In this document: positions 18,092 through 26,275 of the stretch, in pieces | Numbering within the stretch: the stretch's first letter is position 1 | Layout of the letters: the number at the start of each line of letters is the position of its first letter | From: JAFGRU01 sp016934985 | GTDB lineage: Bacteria; Desulfobacterota; Desulfuromonadia; Desulfuromonadales; JAAYDE01 | Assembly: GCA_963665045.2 (NCBI GenBank) | Contig: CAXXJQ010000006.1 | Location: forward strand, 754,910 to 818,909 | Direction of reading: 5' to 3' | Length of the DNA stretch: 64,000 nucleotides | Notes under the pieces: generated by a model | What the model saw: only the letters and a program-made list of their open reading frames with translations | Told to the model about the DNA's origin: nothing | Database searches by the model: none | Position numbers and translations under genes: made by a program

Positions 18092-18805
18092 TCAACCGCC
18101 GGAACACCACCCCATCCTTCGGCAAAACTCTTCCAGCGCCGCAAGAACCTTCACCCCTTTTTCGTCTGATGGGATGCTTTGGTCACGGGAAATTTCCAAT
18201 TGGATCCAGGGCATCTGCCTGCCATGAAAACGGATGATCCACCCCCCGGAGAAAGGCCGGTTGACAGTTACCGATCTGCGGAAAAAGGGAGAAAAACAAG
18301 CCGCCAGAAGTTCAACCCACTCTTTGCTGCAACTTTCATGATGCGTATTTCCGAGACATACCCACGGCCTTTTTCTATCATGACCGGGACCAAGAGGCGG
18401 TCCATATTCTGCCATGGTATGACAGTCGATGCCAAGCATTGGCCCGGTTCCGGCAAGGTTGGTGAGACGCTGATGATAAGGAAAATAATAACGATCCAAC
18501 AAAATTCGGGTTAATTCAGGGCCTGGCTGCTTTCGATAAATGGGTAAACCCCAGCAGGTGTGGCTCTTGATGACGCTATCCTGCCTGAAATCATCCGTGC
18601 CGCGGTTTAGATCCACAAAAACCCGTGCAATATCCGTTGTGACAAAGTGTTCCACGCGGCCGCCAAGCTCCAAATATACAGCAGCAGCCCCCTCGTCTCC
18701 ATCAGCGGCAATCTGTTCCGGTGTCAGCAGATTCAAAGGTTCCAGTTCTTCGGGGACACGAAGGCCAGTATGGGGTAAGGAAATCAGCAGGGGTAATCGT
18801 TTCAT
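18092..18805 (-). CDS. N-formylglutamate amidohydrolase-family protein
   Basis: The 237-residue protein matches the N-formylglutamate amidohydrolase fold: PLLISLPHTGLRVPEEL at the N-terminus, DIARVFVDLNRGTDDF with the conserved Asp/Arg, and LGIDCHTMAEYGP carrying metal-type His/Asp residues. True HutG enzymes hydrolyse N-formylglutamate in histidine breakdown, but no other hut gene is here, so a related deformylase or peptidase role is possible. The start at 18805 is chosen by homology; the frame is open further upstream to 18913 and the ribosome-binding site is weak. It is monocistronic. Confidence 0.8.
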   Translation of the reverse strand: MKRLPLLISLPHTGLRVPEELEPLNLLTPEQIAADGDEGAAAVYLELGGRVEHFVTTDIARVFVDLNRGTDDFRQDSVIKSHTCWGLPIYRKQPGPELTRILLDRYYFPYHQRLTNLAGTGPMLGIDCHTMAEYGPPLGPGHDRKRPWVCLGNTHHESCSKEWVELLAACFSPFFRRSVTVNRPFSGGWIIRFHGRQMPWIQLEISRDQSIPSDEKGVKVLAALEEFCRRMGWCSGG

Positions 18806-19020
18806 ACCAGAACCCCAGGGCAGAGCTATTCCTTCAAGGGTCAGCCACGCCGGTAAAAGTTCCAACCTCTTCCATAAACAGTTAAACTGAACCGAGACAA
18901 AAAGATCACGCACACCGGTATTTGAAAGTACTCATGTAGACATTATACAGAAAATCCAGATCCGGGTATTCGGAGGGCACAATACCTGTTTTCTTATTTT
19001 TCCCGACATTAAAAACACAC

Positions 19021-19050
19021 AACCCCCTCCCGGATTCCCAGGAGGGGGTT
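19021..19050 (-). terminator. Terminator downstream of efpL
   Basis: AACCCCCTCC (19021-19030) pairs with GGAGGGGGTT (19041-19050). On the minus strand the stem is followed by GTGTGTTTTTAA. It lies 79 bases past the efpL stop. Confidence 0.65.
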
Positions 19051-19128
19051 TCTCATAATGGAGGGCTTTTTTCACATGGGAAAAAGTAACTGATCAGAAG
19101 GCCAACGGGTCCGGAAAGGTTGGCTGGC

Positions 19129-19692
19129 TCAGGCGCGCGAGATGTAGCGCCCTTCGCGGGTGTCGACCTTGACCGTCTCGCCCGCTTCCAGGTAGGCGGG
19201 GACCTGCAGGCGCAGCCCGGTTTCCAGGAGCGCTTCCTTGCTCTGTGCGGTGGCGGTGGCGTGTTTGATGGCCGGGGCGGTTTCTACTACCTTCAACTCC
19301 ACGGTTAGCGGCACCTCAATGCTGACCACACGCCCCTCGAAGAGCCCCAGTTGTGCCTCCGACCCTTCCAGCAGATATCCCCGGATGTCCTCAAACAGCT
19401 CACCGGCAATCTCAAACTGCTCAAAGCTGGTCAGATCCATGAACACCCCCTGCTCACCGTCGGCGTACAAAAACTGGCCCTTGCGTTTCTCGAAGTCGGC
19501 CACATCGACTCGGTCGCCCCCCTTGAAGGCCTTTTCCAGAACCTGCCCGGTGAGGAGATTGCGGTATTTGGTTTTGACGAGGGTATTCCCGCCGCGGGCC
19601 GACGGTGTCTGGTTGGCCACATCCAGTACCAGACAGGGAGCCCTGTCGATCAGAATTACCAGGTTGCGTTTCAGATCAACAGTGGTGGCCAT
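19129..19692 (-). CDS. efpL: Elongation factor P-like protein, YeiP/EfpL type
   Basis: The 187-residue protein has the three EF-P domains: KOW-like N-terminal (1-65), OB (66-130) and C-terminal OB with the IKHATATAQSKEALLETG signature. The tip of the first domain reads QTPSARGGNTL, where classical EF-P has a KPGKG loop with a modified lysine; E. coli YeiP has SPTARG at this place. This puts it in the YeiP/EfpL branch, which also relieves ribosome stalling but uses arginine at the tip. A classical efp gene probably lies elsewhere. The ATG at 19692 has AAGGAG 9 bases upstream. It is followed by a terminator. Confidence 0.88.
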   Translation of the reverse strand: MATTVDLKRNLVILIDRAPCLVLDVANQTPSARGGNTLVKTKYRNLLTGQVLEKAFKGGDRVDVADFEKRKGQFLYADGEQGVFMDLTSFEQFEIAGELFEDIRGYLLEGSEAQLGLFEGRVVSIEVPLTVELKVVETAPAIKHATATAQSKEALLETGLRLQVPAYLEAGETVKVDTREGRYISRA

Positions 19693-20151
19693 GCTCGTTG
19701 CTCCTTCTCCTTTTGGATAAATCATGATGGTTGACGGAAACTGAATTTATCACAAACAACACAGAATGGGAATCACGACCGTTCCATAAATTCGCTCGCG
19801 ACCCTTTCACCACATAATAAGCTCCAGGCAACTGTCATTCTGTTTGCGGGGGGGGAACGCCGGGGCATTCTTACTTCATCGCTTTAGCCGGGAGCGAAGG
19901 GGAGAATAATCCCTCTCATTAGTCACCGTTTTTCAGACACACAAACGGCCAACCTCAACATCGGGGTGGACCATTCCATTGGTTTGGGCCTTCTTAATTG
20001 TTGTGCCGGCTCAGGTTCTCGGATTATCAAAGGAATTATCAGACGCCAGGCAAGAAGATTTTACCTCGGTGAGGGGACTGGTTCTGGGCAGGAACAGAAG
20101 GTAATGAGTACGCGTTGTTTGAGAACCAGATTCTTGTTTTTCAACACCCAC
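19693..20151. other. Gene-free gap between nth and efpL
   Basis: This gap of about 460 bases contains no reading frame that looks coding and no RNA gene I can recognise. The efpL promoter should lie at its left end; no clear -35/-10 pair stands out. Confidence 0.45.
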
Positions 20152-20862
20152 CTAGCGCGACTTTTTCAAACCCTTTTTTGGACAATAAGGCGCCACGGGG
20201 CATTCACTGCATATCGGCACCGGCGCCTTGCAAATGCGACGGCCATGAAAGATAAGCAAGTGACTGGCCTCAACCCATTTTTTTTCGGGTAAAATGCGGC
20301 CGAGATCCATTTCTATCTTGTTCGGATCGGTGTTTTTGGTCCATCCAAGGCGGAACGATATTCTTTTCACATGGGTATCGACCACCATGCCGGGAATTTG
20401 AAAAGCGTTGCCCAGAACCACATTGGCGGTTTTTCGCCCCACGCCGGGAAGCTCTGTCAATTCCTCCAGACTGCTGGGAACCTGGCCGTTATGGCGGTCA
20501 CGAATCATCCTGGCACAAGCTATGAGACTGTGGGCTTTGTTGCGGAAAAAACCGGTGGAACGAATGACGTCTTCAAGAACGGTTTGATCAACCTCCGCCA
20601 GAGAATCGGCATCCGGATATGACAAAAAAAGTCGTTCGGTCACCAGATTGACACGAATATCGGTGCACTGAGCCGAAAGAATGGTAGCTACCAGAAGCTG
20701 AAAAGGGCTGTTGAAATGAAGAGCGCAATGAGCATCGGGATAAGTCTTTTCAAGTATATGGAGTACCTGAAGGACATGGTCGAGAGGCCCGGAAAGCTTT
20801 TGAGGTCTTTCCGGGACGTAAGAATGGTCCGGAATTTGCTTATTTTCCTGCCCTTTTTTCAA
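20152..20862 (-). CDS. nth: Endonuclease III
   Basis: Nth is a DNA glycosylase/AP lyase that removes oxidised pyrimidines. The 236-residue protein shows the helix-hairpin-helix LPGVGRKTANVVLG with the catalytic lysine, the catalytic aspartate in VVDTHVKR, and the C-terminal 4Fe-4S cluster site CKAPVPICSECPVAPYC (Cx6Cx2Cx5C). It has an N-terminal extension of about 20 residues compared with E. coli Nth. Translation probably begins at a TTG (20862) after AAAGAG; no in-frame ATG exists before the core domain. It follows the EEP nuclease gene with a 54-base gap that contains DnaA-box-like sequences. Confidence 0.95.
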   Translation of the reverse strand: MKKGQENKQIPDHSYVPERPQKLSGPLDHVLQVLHILEKTYPDAHCALHFNSPFQLLVATILSAQCTDIRVNLVTERLFLSYPDADSLAEVDQTVLEDVIRSTGFFRNKAHSLIACARMIRDRHNGQVPSSLEELTELPGVGRKTANVVLGNAFQIPGMVVDTHVKRISFRLGWTKNTDPNKIEMDLGRILPEKKWVEASHLLIFHGRRICKAPVPICSECPVAPYCPKKGLKKSR

Positions 20863-20881
20863 AAACGACTCTTTTCAAAAA

Positions 20882-20912
20882 GTTATCAACCATTTCCACA
20901 GATTTATCCACA
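20882..20912 (+). repeat. DnaA-box triplet, copy 2
   Basis: The block contains TTATCAACC, ATTTCCACA and a perfect TTATCCACA (20904-20912) in one orientation. It matches the block at 11687-11717 at 27 of 31 positions. It lies between nth and the EEP nuclease gene. Confidence 0.65.
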
Positions 20913-20916
20913 ACTC

Positions 20917-21672
20917 CTATGCTTCCGTCCTCTTACGAAAGCAGCCGGGGGCGGTTTCCATGCGGCTATTGCGAATCTTTTTCGTTTTAAGATATTCAAG
21001 GCTGTCTTTCACCTGGAAGGTCAAAATCAGGGGAAGGTGCGAGGAGGCCAGGCGGACCTCGGAGTTCTTCAAAACCCTGCAGTCCAGCACCTTAAAACTT
21101 CCCTGAAAATATATACGGTCCCTGGGAAAAACTGGAAACCGAGAAGGAAAGGTCGGCCGCCAGAAAGAAGAGGCGGGTCGAAAAGCGAGAAAAAGCTCAA
21201 TGGTCCCCATGCCAAACCAGGGATCGGCAAAATCCCCCAAAAGCATTTTGGGGCACACCAGGTCGGAATTTCCAAGCAGGTCAGTACTCATAAGCTTGAC
21301 GATTTGCCGGCGCCGCGGAAAAGGAAATGCCTGGAGACGAACATTAAATAGATGCAGTCTTTTATCGTGAATATCCGCGTCCGCCCTGAGACAGACCCCA
21401 CCATTTCCCAGGTCATACTCCTGAAGGCCGCTCAAGGGGAAACGGGAAAGAAAGGCATTACCGCCCTGGCAGGTACTTCCAAAGCTTTCCAAACCAAGTT
21501 TTTCGCTTAAGAAAGCCAACTGGTCGGGGATACTACCACTCGCCACTTCCTGCAAAGCGACAATATCAGGTTGCTCCTTTCTAATGGCGGCAACAATACG
21601 CTCAGGATCGACCCGGCCATCGGTGCCCCGGCATCCCCGTATGTTGAAAGTCATGAGGCGAATGGAATACAC
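20917..21672 (-). CDS. Endonuclease/exonuclease/phosphatase-family protein
   Basis: The 251-residue product has the EEP-fold start MTFNIRGCRGTDGRVD and the catalytic glutamate in DIVALQEV, with a late Ser/His motif (SSHLPLILTF) as expected for the SDH/SHLP end of this fold. Substrates in this superfamily range from DNA to phospholipids and phosphodiesters, so no exact role is given. A GTG at 21672 fits best because GGAGG lies 8 bases upstream, even though the frame is open further to 21687. It is encoded just before nth on the same strand, which weakly favours DNA repair. Confidence 0.8.
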   Translation of the reverse strand: MYSIRLMTFNIRGCRGTDGRVDPERIVAAIRKEQPDIVALQEVASGSIPDQLAFLSEKLGLESFGSTCQGGNAFLSRFPLSGLQEYDLGNGGVCLRADADIHDKRLHLFNVRLQAFPFPRRRQIVKLMSTDLLGNSDLVCPKMLLGDFADPWFGMGTIELFLAFRPASSFWRPTFPSRFPVFPRDRIYFQGSFKVLDCRVLKNSEVRLASSHLPLILTFQVKDSLEYLKTKKIRNSRMETAPGCFRKRTEA

Positions 21673-21899
21673 CCGCTTTTCCTCCAAAGCTGAAAAACAC
21701 CTGCATCAGTGAGTCATGACCGGGCAACAGCGCAAGTCATTGACCTGCCTAAGCATAGCAAAAATCACCGACGAACCTATGGGTGCGGCTTAAAATTTTT
21801 GCAACACTTGTTCATGGCACGCACTTACAATCTTTTCCCGCCCCGAACCCAAGAATTCAGGTAATAAAACGCGCCGGCCGCCGAAAATGTCGCCATAAC

Positions 21900-22901
21900 C
21901 TATTCGGCTTTCAAGGTTCGCAACATGAGATCGTTGAAAGCCTGCCGGGGGTCTTTGTGGTTGTAGAGGATGTCGTGCATCTGTTCGGTAATAGGAACTT
22001 CAACGCCAATCTTTCCGGCCAGCTGATAAGCCGAAAGAGTTGTTTTGACCCCTTCAGCCACCATTTTCATCCCTGCGAGTATTTCTGTCAAGGATTTGCC
22101 CCGGCCCAGCTCCAAACCCACCTGACGGTTGCGTGACAAACCTCCGGTACAGGTCAGCACCAGGTCGCCCATACCGGCCAGACCGGCCAGGGTCGCCATT
22201 TCGGCTCCCCGGGAAACGGCCATCCGAGTAATTTCCGCCAAACCGCGGGTAATCAGGGCGGCCCGGGCATTATTACCAAAACCGAGACCGTCGGAAACGC
22301 CGCAGCTCAAAGCCATGACGTTCTTTAGAGCACCTCCCAATTCAACGCCGACGACGTCAGTATTGGTATAAACGCGGAAATAGTCCGTGCTGAAAAGCTG
22401 TTGAACATGACGGGCGACCTCCTCATCCCGGCACGCCGCTACGGCAGCTGCAGGAAGCTGATTGGCCACCTCAAGGGCAAATGTCGGCCCGGAGATAAAT
22501 GACGCCTTGTCGGCCAAGCTGGAAGGCAGAATCTCCCGGATGATCTCGGCCATGGTCAAAAGCGAGTCGTTTTCAATACCCTTGGATGCCGAAACCAGAA
22601 GTGTTCCGTTGTGAAGATAGGGGCGAGCCGCTTCCAGAAGGCCCCGAAAAACCTGCGAAGGGGGTACGAAAAGAACCATATCCTCGGCACCGGCGGCACG
22701 CTCCAGATCATCGGTAAAAAGAAGATTATCCGCCAGGGATATTTGGTTTAGATATAGAGCATTTTTCCGCTCGACCGCCATACTTGCGGCCAATTCTTTT
22801 TCATAAGCCCAGAGAGTAACGGAATAACCTTTTCGGGCTAAAAGATCGGCCAAAGCCGTACCCCAGCTTCCCGCACCGATGACACCGATATTTTTTGTCA
22901 T
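21900..22901 (-). CDS. gpsA: Glycerol-3-phosphate dehydrogenase [NAD(P)+]
   Basis: GpsA reduces dihydroxyacetone phosphate to sn-glycerol 3-phosphate for phospholipid synthesis. The 333-residue protein has the nucleotide-binding GVIGAGSWGTALADLLA, the VSASKGIE loop, the catalytic lysine in GGALKNVMAL and the substrate-site NNARAALITRGL. The ATG at 22901 follows the stop of the TPR gene by four bases, so the two genes are coupled. Longer starts would overlap that gene. Confidence 0.96.
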   Translation of the reverse strand: MTKNIGVIGAGSWGTALADLLARKGYSVTLWAYEKELAASMAVERKNALYLNQISLADNLLFTDDLERAAGAEDMVLFVPPSQVFRGLLEAARPYLHNGTLLVSASKGIENDSLLTMAEIIREILPSSLADKASFISGPTFALEVANQLPAAAVAACRDEEVARHVQQLFSTDYFRVYTNTDVVGVELGGALKNVMALSCGVSDGLGFGNNARAALITRGLAEITRMAVSRGAEMATLAGLAGMGDLVLTCTGGLSRNRQVGLELGRGKSLTEILAGMKMVAEGVKTTLSAYQLAGKIGVEVPITEQMHDILYNHKDPRQAFNDLMLRTLKAE

Positions 22902-22905
22902 ATTT

Positions 22906-23796
22906 TCAGATCGCCTTCTTTTTTTTCCGTATCCGTTCTTCAAGTCGTTTGATGGTCCGGTTCAGAACCGCCGCACGAGGATACTCCCCCTCCAAATCAC
23001 GAAAAATCTTCAAAGCTTTCGCCAGTTTTTCCTGCCGCGCCAACAGTGTGCCCATCTCGAAACGGGCCTCGAATGAAAGGGGATTCTCAGGAAAATCATC
23101 CGCCAGGGAACGAAAAGCCTCCTCTGCCAAATCAAATTTATCCTCAAGGGCATAAGCCGTTGCAAGCCGGTAGCGAGCTTCCGGAATTATGGGACTTTTG
23201 GGATAGTTTACCAAAAAGGTTTCCAGCTCAATGCGGCTCTGCTCGAAATTGTTGAGACGGAAATAGCAATCCGCCAACTCATATTGAATGATATCCTTGC
23301 GGATAAAATCTTCTTCCAGAATGCGCTGATAATAGACCGAGGCCTGCTCATAATCACCCAATCGGTTTTTGTAGATATCAGCTATTTTTTTTTGGGCATT
23401 GGTGGCGCTGGGCGTCAGGGGATAATCGCGAATAAGCAGAAGATAGGCGTGCACCGACTCATAAGGGCGGTCGAGAAAAAGATCAAGGATTGCGGCCGCC
23501 TCCATCATGGCCTGGGGGGCTTCCGCGGCATCGGGATATTGGCGCGGCACAGCCTGAAAACTGTGCAGGGCTTTCTGATAATTCCCTTTAGAAGCTTGGA
23601 CTTTCCCTTCGTCCAGGAGAGCCTGAGCCTTGGGGGAAGGTACCATTTCCCCGACTATCCTGTCCCAATAGAGAAATCCGCCACTAAGGAGGAGCAGGAA
23701 AACGGTAAAAAAAAGGACTTTATGAAGGGTTCTCCTCGGGATCAATGGGGTTTTCCTCCAGAAGGTCCAGAAGCGATCCGTTTTCCGTCTCTTCAT
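22906..23796 (-). CDS. TPR-repeat membrane protein
   Basis: A 296-residue protein with one N-terminal membrane helix (about 25-45, VLFFTVFLLLLSGGFLYW) and a periplasmic tail filled with TPR units from about residue 55 to 280, such as LDEGKVQASKGNYQKALHSF and YELADCYFRLNNFEQSRIEL. It resembles YfgM/BamD-like scaffolds but cannot be assigned. The ATG at 23796 lies inside the 3' end of gyrA, giving a 77-base overlap in another frame; no better start exists before the membrane helix. gpsA follows after four bases. Co-transcription with gyrA is likely. Confidence 0.8.
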   Translation of the reverse strand: MKRRKTDRFWTFWRKTPLIPRRTLHKVLFFTVFLLLLSGGFLYWDRIVGEMVPSPKAQALLDEGKVQASKGNYQKALHSFQAVPRQYPDAAEAPQAMMEAAAILDLFLDRPYESVHAYLLLIRDYPLTPSATNAQKKIADIYKNRLGDYEQASVYYQRILEEDFIRKDIIQYELADCYFRLNNFEQSRIELETFLVNYPKSPIIPEARYRLATAYALEDKFDLAEEAFRSLADDFPENPLSFEARFEMGTLLARQEKLAKALKIFRDLEGEYPRAAVLNRTIKRLEERIRKKKKAI

Positions 23797-26227
23797 CGTC
23801 GCTTTCCGCCAACTTGGCCACGGCGACTATCTTTTCTTCACTATCCAGTTCCATAAGGCGGACGCCCTGGGTATTGCGCCCGATAATGGAAAGATCGCCG
23901 ACCCTGGTGCGAAGAATCTTGCCTTTGTCGGTGATGAACATGAGATCTTCTTCATCCCCGGCCAGCTTGATGTCGATCACCTTGCCGTTGCGTTCCGAGG
24001 TCTTGATGGTAATTACCCCCTTGCCGCCCCGGCTCTGAGCCCGGTATTCCTCAATCTTGGTCCGTTTTCCATAACCGTTTTCAGTGACCGTCACCAAGGA
24101 GGCCGAAGTGTTGCTCGAGACAGTCTCCATGCCGATGACCTCGTCGTCGCGGGCCAGGCTCATACCCCGAACACCCCGCGCCGTTCTTCCCATTGGACGG
24201 GCCGTTTTTTCCGGGAAGCGGATAGACTGCCCGTTACGGCTTGCCAGAAGAATGTCATAGCTGCCATCGGTCAGGCGGGTGGACACAAGCCTGTCTCCCT
24301 CGTCGATATGAAGAGCGATTATGCCTCCCGCCCTGGGGTTGGCGTAAGCCATGAGTTCAGTTTTTTTGACCGTTCCGCGACGGGTCGCCGTAACGATATA
24401 CTGCCCCTCCCGAAATTCCTTGACCGGGAGGATGTTGGTCACGTTTTCATCCGGACCGAGTTGGAGCAGGTTGACGATGGCCTTTCCCCGGGAAGCCCTG
24501 CCGCCTTGGGGAATTTCATGCACCTTGAGCCAATGGAGCCGTCCTTTGTCCGTGAAAATTAAAACGTAGGAGTGGGTGGAGGCCACAAACAGCTGCTCAA
24601 CGAAATCCTCCTCCCTGGGGCGAATCCCGCTGCGGCCTTTTCCTCCCCGCCGCTGGGCGCGATAGAGGGAAACGGCATTACGCTTGATGTAACCGGAATG
24701 GGTCACAGTCACCACCATGTCCTCTTCAACGATCAGATCCTCGAGGGAGAGGTCAGCCTGCTGCTGGATGATTTCCGTCTGCCTGGGATCGGCAAACTTC
24801 TCTTTAATTTCAAGAAGTTCATTACGGATAATTTTAAAGATCTCGACTTCGCTGGCGAGTATCTCTTTCAGGCGGGTGATAAGAGCCAGTATCTCCGTAT
24901 ATTCGGTGAGGATCTTATCCCGCTCCAGCCCGGTCAGGCGCTGCAGTCTCATATTGAGAATCTCTTGCGCCTGAATCTCGGAAAAGTCAAAACGCTCTAT
25001 GAGGGAAGCTTTGGCAGTAGCCGGACTTTCTGAGGTTTTGATGATCTGGATGACTTCCTCCAGGTTTTCCAGAGCGACTTTCAATCCTTCCAGAATGTGA
25101 GCACGCGCTTCGGCTTTTTTCAGTTCGAAAATACAGCGGCGGATAACCACATCTTTGCGGTGTTCAAGAAAACGGTCGAGAATGGTCCGCAGATTCAGGA
25201 TCCGGGGCTCACCATTGACAATCGCAAGAAGAATGATCCCGTAGGAAGACTGCATAGGGGTCATTTTATAGAGCTGGTTAAGAAGTATCTCCGGATAGGT
25301 GTCCTTTTTCAGTTCCACCACGATGCGCATGCCGTCGCGGTCGGACTCGTCGCGAAGATCGCTGATGCCCTCTATTTTCTTGTCTTTGACCAGTTCGGCT
25401 ATCTTTTCGATGAGACGGGCCTTGTTGACCTGATAGGGAATTTCGGTTATGACGATTTTTTCCCGCCCGGTACGGCGGTCCTTTTCGACCAGGGCACGGG
25501 CTCTCATCTGGATGATCCCCCGCCCGGTACGGTAGGCCTGGTTGATACCTTCGCGGCCCAGAATAACCCCGCTGGTGGGGAAATCGGGTCCGGGAATGAT
25601 GGCCATCAAATCATCAATATGGAGGGCACGATTATCGATGATGGCCACCAACCCGTCAATCACTTCGCCAAGGTTGTGAGGAGGTATTTTTGTAGTCATG
25701 CCGACGGCAATCCCCTCGGAACCGTTTACCAGGAGGTTTGGATACCTGCAGGGCAAAACCAAAGGCTCTTCCAGAGAGTCATCGTAGTTCGGTCCGAAAT
25801 CGACGGTCTCCTTTTCCAGGTCGGCCAGAACCTCGTGGGCGAGACGCGCCATCCGCACCTCGGTATAACGCATGGCCGCCGCCGAATCGCCGTCAATTGA
25901 GCCAAAATTCCCCTGGCCGTCAACCAGGGGGTAACGCATGGAAAAATCCTGGGCCAGACGGACGATGGTATCGTAAACCGCGGAGTCGCCATGGGGATGA
26001 TATTTACCGATAACATCTCCAACCACGCGGGCGGATTTTTTATAGGGTTTGTTGTAATCATTGCTAAGCTCGTGCATGGCGAAAAGAACCCGTCGATGAA
26101 CAGGTTTGAGCCCGTCACGAACATCCGGTAAAGCCCGCCCGATAATGACGCTCATAGCATAATCCATATAGGATTTCTGCATTTCGTCTTCAATGTTGAC
26201 GGGAATTATGTTTTGCTGTGTCAGCAT
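23720..26227 (-). CDS. gyrA: DNA gyrase subunit A
   Basis: GyrA is the breakage-reunion subunit of the enzyme that introduces negative supercoils. The 835-residue protein has the DEAD-lock N-terminal region with the catalytic tyrosine in AAMRYTEVRMARLA, a coiled-coil arm, and a C-terminal beta-pinwheel with the GyrA box YRAQRRGGKG, which separates it from ParC. An acidic tail (ESDDEETENG) follows. Quinolone-region residues look ordinary (HPHGDSAVYDTIVR). A good GAGGAAATAA site precedes the ATG. It sits 48 bases after gyrB. Confidence 0.97.
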   Translation of the reverse strand: MLTQQNIIPVNIEDEMQKSYMDYAMSVIIGRALPDVRDGLKPVHRRVLFAMHELSNDYNKPYKKSARVVGDVIGKYHPHGDSAVYDTIVRLAQDFSMRYPLVDGQGNFGSIDGDSAAAMRYTEVRMARLAHEVLADLEKETVDFGPNYDDSLEEPLVLPCRYPNLLVNGSEGIAVGMTTKIPPHNLGEVIDGLVAIIDNRALHIDDLMAIIPGPDFPTSGVILGREGINQAYRTGRGIIQMRARALVEKDRRTGREKIVITEIPYQVNKARLIEKIAELVKDKKIEGISDLRDESDRDGMRIVVELKKDTYPEILLNQLYKMTPMQSSYGIILLAIVNGEPRILNLRTILDRFLEHRKDVVIRRCIFELKKAEARAHILEGLKVALENLEEVIQIIKTSESPATAKASLIERFDFSEIQAQEILNMRLQRLTGLERDKILTEYTEILALITRLKEILASEVEIFKIIRNELLEIKEKFADPRQTEIIQQQADLSLEDLIVEEDMVVTVTHSGYIKRNAVSLYRAQRRGGKGRSGIRPREEDFVEQLFVASTHSYVLIFTDKGRLHWLKVHEIPQGGRASRGKAIVNLLQLGPDENVTNILPVKEFREGQYIVTATRRGTVKKTELMAYANPRAGGIIALHIDEGDRLVSTRLTDGSYDILLASRNGQSIRFPEKTARPMGRTARGVRGMSLARDDEVIGMETVSSNTSASLVTVTENGYGKRTKIEEYRAQSRGGKGVITIKTSERNGKVIDIKLAGDEEDLMFITDKGKILRTRVGDLSIIGRNTQGVRLMELDSEEKIVAVAKLAESDDEETENGSLLDLLEENPIDPEENPS

Positions 26228-26275
26228 TTATTTCCTCATTGCTAAAAAAAGTTCCCGACCTGCCGTTGGCCGGTT

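Noticed and set aside
19966..20292. 108-codon open frame on the plus strand
   Set aside because: Half of it is antisense to nth; there is no ribosome site and no recognisable domain.
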